From positions 1-22,104 of the forward strand of contig JBNGIS010033970.1 in assembly GCA_049999725.1 (NCBI GenBank): a DNA stretch of 22,104 nucleotides, written 5' to 3'. The translations under genes were made by a program, and so were the position numbers. Origin of the DNA: Haplomitrium mnioides (taxonomy: Eukaryota; Marchantiophyta; Haplomitriopsida; Calobryales). The notes beneath the pieces were generated by a model. That model saw only the letters and a program-made list of their open reading frames with translations. It searched no databases and was not told the DNA's origin. Shown in pieces: positions 18,420-22,104 of the stretch; position 1 is the stretch's first letter; every line of letters starts with the position of its first letter.

Positions 18420-19988
18420 CTAGCCTTCCTCCCTTAGCCTTGGGGTACTCACACAACACACACTTAGGGAACAAATGAAAAAACAAGAACAAACAAAGGT
18501 ACTGTACACAAGGTTTATAAGAATACAACTATATACAACGTCAGTTGCAGTTGGGTTGCCTATTACATTTTCTTCCCTGACAGCAAGATTATTTGGTTGG
18601 CTCAAGGTTAACCCCTTTTCTGGCTCGAGATGAGGTTCATCTTTCGATAACTTCTGGTCTTCTAGGTTGCAATCTTCCATGTGAGATGGCCTCTCCTCCT
18701 TTATTTGATGGAGTTCAAACCCTAATGGATACGGCGTGGTCCACTCCCCTTTTGCTTATGGTTTGGGGCTGAAACCATCCTTGTCCACTAGCATCAACCT
18801 TGTTTCCTGACAACACTAGAAGGTGAGCCTCACATTCTGCTCATAATCACACGCTCTTCTATAAGCCACAAATTCATTTATGAAAATCTCCAAAAACTTC
18901 CTCAGGTAATCATGGAAAATCTTCATCATCATCATTTGAAAGGTCCCTAGTACATTACACAACCCAAATGTTGTCTTCAATTGGTCCTCCTTCCGGATCC
19001 ATATTTGATTATATTCGGAATAACCACCCATGAAACTGTAGACCTCATGCCCGAGCACTAAGTCCAACACCCCTTCTGTGAATGGTAGAGGGTAATCATC
19101 CTTCTTAATTGCCTTATCCAGCTTCCTAAAGTTTTGGCACACCTTGATCTTGGGTTTGCCCTCCAGTCCAGTTTTCTTGGGTACCACCATTAGAGGGGAC
19201 ACCCATTTGCTATTCAAGACTAGGTAAATGAAGCTAGCCTCAAACAACTTGTCTATCTTCTCTGTCAGGTTGGGTCCAGTACTCCCACTAGTCACCCAAT
19301 CCCCCATTGTCTCCTCCGCACTAGATTTGGCTTCCATGCTCCTTGCCAGCTTGATCTTGTTAACCATCACCGTGCCCTCCGACATTTTTGCGGATTCCCT
19401 CTCTTCTGGTTTCGCTTCTTCTATTTCAGCTTGAATGATGTAGGGAGTAGGTGTTGGCACCTCAGCTATAAATTTTTCCAACTCTTTGACCATAGTTTTC
19501 TCCTTGGCTACCTCCAAAGCTTCCTGCGATTCTCCCACATCTTCTTGTTGTGTCGAATAGAACCATGTGGGGTTTTCCCTTTCGTAGTCAGAATCACTAA
19601 GGGATGGCAACACTTGAGGCACATACTTTTTGGCCTTTCACCCTTTCTTGTGCTTGCCCTTCTTGTGAGACTTGGATCCTGATTTGGCTACCAACCGATA
19701 ACAATCCTCTAAGGCAGAGGTTTCCTCCTTTATCCAGGCTGCTTCCTCCTCTTTATATTGGGACTGTATGGCAATTGGATACCCATCCTTTTTCCCCCAT
19801 GGTTCCGGGCAATTGGAAGAAACATGCCCAGACTGACCACAATTCCAGCACACCATAACTATCATTTTCGTGGGTCTAGTTGCGACCCACCCATCTAGTT
19901 GTTCAGCTTGGGAGGTACATACCCCCTTATCTAGATTTGGCTTGATGCTCGCAAGGAGGGCCTGCATCACCTCTATCTTTGAAATCAT
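18420..19988 (-). pseudogene. ORF2 of unit 4: CCHC-RT relic-hydrophobic tail
   Basis: A single frame runs across the whole interval, broken by TGA (19638-19640), TAG (18816-18818) and a TAA about 20 codons later. It starts at an ATG that directly follows the ORF1 stop (TAAATG). The knuckle is CWNCGQSGHVSSNC at residues 47-60 (DNA 19809-19850), complete. An acidic Glu-rich region follows (to about 19320), then an RT relic (19262 to about 18760), then a tail homologous to units A and B. The tail has GEWTTPYPLGF, an acidic SKDEPHLEPEKGLTL-type stretch and a hydrophobic run, STFVCSCFFICSLSVCC. No protease, RNase H or integrase lies between. The unit is older and more divergent than A and B and shows how they may have arisen by loss of the RT part. 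Confidence 0.75.
18760..19262 (-). pseudogene. Inactive Ty3/Gypsy reverse transcriptase relic
   Basis: The relic contains EASFIYLVLNSKWVSPLMVV, PKK, KVCQNFRKLDKAIKKDDYPL, GHEVYSF, EYNQIWIRKEDQLKTTF, GLCNVLGTFQ and FHDYLRKFLEIFINEF. This order matches RT fingers and palm of plant Ty3/Gypsy elements; HEVYSF and YNQI resemble Tat/Athila-type elements. The first catalytic Asp (LDGY in relatives) is Gly in FMGGY (19023-19037). The second motif (DD) is NE in FINEF (18870-18884). The roughly 12-15 residues expected between KTTF and GLCN (WGxFxxxVMPF) are missing. The enzyme cannot be active. Beyond the TAG at 18816 the frame still reads CCQETRLML, like the CREKGLSL-type continuation of RT. Confidence 0.85.
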
Positions 19989-20204
19989 TTATGCTAGGTG
20001 AGCTTCCTTTCCTTTGGCAACCTTTCTGATCCTTCGCTCCTTTCTCTACTGTTTCCTTCTCAAAGATCCCTGATCATCAGAGCTGCTGCTATCAAAGTCA
20101 CTGTTAGAGCTCTCCTCTATTTTCTCATCGCTATTTTTACTACCAGAAGAGTATTCCGCCATATACTTAGCCCGTCTTTTCCTTCGTGTACGGTTATAGC
20201 CCAT
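19989..20204 (-). pseudogene. ORF1 of unit 4: divergent, broken
   Basis: It starts MGYNRTRRKRRAKYMAEYSS, homologous to the ORF1 start of units A and B. It has the same Ser/acidic block, but carries an early TAG at 20046-20048 before the basic end and the final TAA (19989-19991). The open frame extends upstream to an ATG at 20333 that lies in LTR4 and reads through the PBS; I prefer the internal start because it matches the sister copies. Confidence 0.45.
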
Positions 20205-20287
20205 TCCCTTAATGGAGAGGAAAACTTTACTCCTTTGCAAGATGATAACTTGGTTCCGGGTTGGTCTCAGGTTTTTGCGAACCTTTC

Positions 20288-20305
20288 GCCCTCCTTCTAG
20301 CGCCA
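20288..20305 (-). promoter_or_regulatory. Primer binding site-like sequence, unit 4
   Basis: The minus strand reads TGGCGCTAGAAGGAGGGC, 9 nt after the LTR4 3' edge. Its near-identity with unit B, while the neighbouring LTR differs strongly, supports its being functional in the past. Confidence 0.65.
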
Positions 20306-20314
20306 AAAAATGTA

Positions 20315-20510
20315 TGTCAAACCCCTCCTTCACACGTTAACTTCCAAAGATTGCTCTTCGGAAGGAAAAAGCTGACTTTACAAGGGTTCAGGTTCTTATA
20401 TGAGACGGCCCCATTGCAAGTTATCACTTTGAGGTCTTAAGAATGTTCCTTCTCACCTTACAGACCTTTCTCCTTATTCACTTCCTCATTCAGACATTCA
20501 TCCACACCTC
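20315..20510 (-). mobile_element. LTR4: divergent LTR 3' end, partial
   Basis: It starts TGTCAA next to the unit 4 PBS. It shares blocks with LTR1-3: TTCAGGTTCTTnTnTGAGA, GGCCCC, AGTTATCACTTT, CTTACAGACCTT and TCAGACATTCA. Similarity fades at about 20510. Some later short matches (about 20610-20640) might be remnants, so the true end is unclear. It belongs to an older or different subfamily. Confidence 0.7.
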
Positions 20511-21629
20511 AACAGCTTTTCTGATCAAATTCCAAAGTGGATTTCAGTGATTTGAAAGAAGATCCAGACTCAAAGTTTTACAATATAAGATCAAGCCTTG
20601 ATATCTGAATTATACAGGGGACTTGTCCACTGTACTGCCTTACCCTCTCAGGTTGATTCTTGGAATTCTGTTGAACTGAGATCTTGTTCACTTTGGATCT
20701 GAAGTATCTTTTCAGTAATTACAAACAGAATACAAAACGAACAACCGCTACTTTGAACCAAGAACAGACTACTTAGAACAAAAACTCTTTTTTTTTGGAA
20801 AAATTGTGATTTTTCATATCAAGAACATAAAAAAAGGGGTTAATTTTTTTTTTTTAAAGTACATGAGTTTTTTGGATTTGTTTTTTGTCATTTTAGCAAC
20901 CATAATAGAGAGAAATTCAATTTTGTTATGCAAAATCAATCAATATTACTAGTTTTTACGAAAACATTTGAAAACTTGAATTTGTTTAAAATCATAAAAA
21001 TTACGTTAAGTTTTCATCAAAATATTACATTTATCATTGATTACAATTCAAAGCCCAAAAGTTTAAATACACGTCACAAGAAACTATTTTGAAATATGTT
21101 TGATTGCACAAACTTGAGGCGCGTGTACACATGGTGCTCTTTCAAACTTTTTTGTTGGAAAAATATTACAAAACACAAAGAAAAAGCCTAAAGGGACTAG
21201 AAGTCAAGGGAATGAGTTTGCAATGGTAAACAAAAACAAACAAAAGAAAAACATTTCATCGATTAAGGAGCTTGAATTAAAACGTCAAGAAGAAAGGAAG
21301 CTTTCAAATTAAGTTGAAAATCCATGAAAGCAAAAGTGAATGTAGGCTTTCAAAAAGGTTCCAACAATTAAAAATATTTTATAGTTCAACGAAGCATTAA
21401 GAGAAATGTATCATAGTTCTAAATAAAAAAGGTAGTAGCTAAGGAGATTGCATTAAGATTGTAAACAAGAAACGTGTTCAAGTTTTAGAATTGATTCAAC
21501 CAAACAAAGGTCCCAAGATCTACGAAAGAGTCTAGGACCTGTGTACAAACAAAGTTGTAAGTGGTTGTCTTTGTATGAAGAAGCTTAAGGGTTATGCAAG
21601 AGAAGTAAAACTTTTGGAAGGCATGGACT
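20511..21629. other. A/T-rich stretch without recognisable gene
   Basis: It is rich in A/T with T-runs near 20788-20797 and 20846-20857. Only short unconserved open frames occur. No TE or RNA motif is recognised. It could be the decayed remainder of LTR4 or unrelated intergenic DNA. Confidence 0.5.
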
Positions 21630-21890
21630 TCCGACCCAATGTCTATGCGCGCATAGGAATCCAAGCTCAACATGTGAACACTCCACTCCAAAGATTAGGC
21701 GCGCTAAGGAATCTAAGCTCAACAAGTGAACACTCCACCCCAAAATCCATACGCGCATAGGAATCCGAACTCACCAACTGAACACTCCACCTGAATCTAT
21801 AGGCGCGCATAGGAATCTGAACTCACCATCTGAACACTCCACCCCAAATTCTATGCGCGCATAAGAATCCGAACTCACAAGCACAACATT
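21630..21890. repeat. 52-bp minisatellite, five copies, with GCGC palindrome
   Basis: The GGAAT (AGAAT in the last copy) after the palindrome starts at 21656, 21708, 21760, 21812 and 21864, an exact 52-bp period. Each unit has a GCGCGC-type palindrome, GGAATC, a CTCA-containing segment and TGAACACTCCAC. Copy 1 has the perfect 14-bp palindrome CTATGCGCGCATAG (21643-21656); copy 5 has TATGCGCGCATA; the middle copies carry point changes. A half palindrome, CTATATGCGTATAG, lies just outside at about 21971-21984. Confidence 0.9.
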
Positions 21891-22104
21891 CTTAAAGAAA
21901 GACTGAGAAGAAGCTAGGTTTTAGGTTTGGTAGAAGAGTTTTTGTACATTGTACGTTCTTGCAAATCAAAGTCTATATGCGTATAGAGTTCACACTTCTA
22001 CAACCGAGGAAACAAACTGTAAACATTCCATTTTTGCAACAAACTCTATGTATGCAAAAGATTTCGACTTTTAATTCGGAATCTAAAAGTAAAAAATGGG
22101 TACA
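21891..22104. other. A/T-rich flank right of the minisatellite
   Basis: No gene is seen. It carries the isolated palindrome relative CTATATGCGTATAG, so the satellite may once have reached further. Confidence 0.5.

Noticed and set aside
18420-20333. Endogenous pararetrovirus as an alternative for the CCHC-RT unit
   Set aside because: LTRs with TG...CA-type edges, a PBS next to the LTR and a PPT before the next LTR identify an LTR retrotransposon; no movement protein or virus coat-like motif is seen.
21485-21760. Short frames on both strands entering the minisatellite
   Set aside because: They run into repeat DNA, are under 70 codons, and have no protein-like motif.
1-22104. tRNA or rRNA genes
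   Set aside because: I looked for T-loop (GGTTCGA) and conserved rRNA words on both strands and found no credible tRNA cloverleaf or rRNA core.

Overview
The window looks like nuclear DNA of a land plant. It is dominated by decayed LTR retrotransposon sequence of the Ty3/Gypsy type, has no operons or bacterial-style genes, and contains A/T-rich repeats and plant-type pol fragments. The RT relic carries Tat/Athila-like signatures (HEVYSF, YNQI). The species cannot be named from the sequence; a plant with a large, TE-rich genome (fern, lycophyte, gymnosperm or similar) is a guess. No intact host gene was found.

The main structure is a head-to-tail array of one LTR element family, all on the minus strand. 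From right to left it reads: partial LTR4 (20315-~20510), internal domain 4, LTR3 (13997-17750), internal domain B, LTR2 (6494-10376), internal domain A, LTR1 (785-4632). Neighbouring units share LTRs. Three LTRs are essentially full length, about 3.75-3.88 kb each. The plus-strand edges read TGTCGC...CTGACA (TATCGC at the decayed left edge of LTR1, GCTAACA at the right edge of LTR3). A primer-binding-like site sits 8-9 nt inside each internal domain and a polypurine tract (minus strand) lies at the other end. The LTRs are longer than the internal domains (A is only 1861 bp), so the family looks non-autonomous, like a LARD or TR-GAG element.

Each internal domain encodes a short Ser/Lys/Arg-rich ORF1. 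It ends in an in-frame UAA followed at once by the ATG of ORF2. ORF2 has one CCHC zinc knuckle, an acidic middle and a hydrophobic C-terminal segment. Only unit 4 keeps a reverse transcriptase relic between the acidic part and the tail; both catalytic Asp motifs are lost and the segment between them is deleted. No protease, RNase H or integrase belongs to this family in the window. Several stop codons look like cytosine-deamination products (CAG to TAG, CAA to TAA, probably CGA to TGA).

Three later insertions with target duplications are nested in the array: a poly-A-tailed SINE or LINE 3' end in LTR2 (9250-9372, 9-bp duplication); a 1739-bp TGTCGT...ACGACA segment in ORF2 of unit B (11206-12944, duplication GCGG), which carries another Gypsy pol fragment and an A/T-rich part; and a 390-bp unclassified segment at the LTR3/PPT junction of unit 4 (17751-18140, duplication GCTAACA).

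The flanks differ from the array. Bases 1-784 hold a frameshifted, unrecognised coding relic that runs up to the edge of LTR1. Bases ~20510-22104 are A/T-rich, without a recognisable gene, and contain a five-copy 52-bp minisatellite built round a TATGCGCGCATA-type palindrome (~21630-21890).
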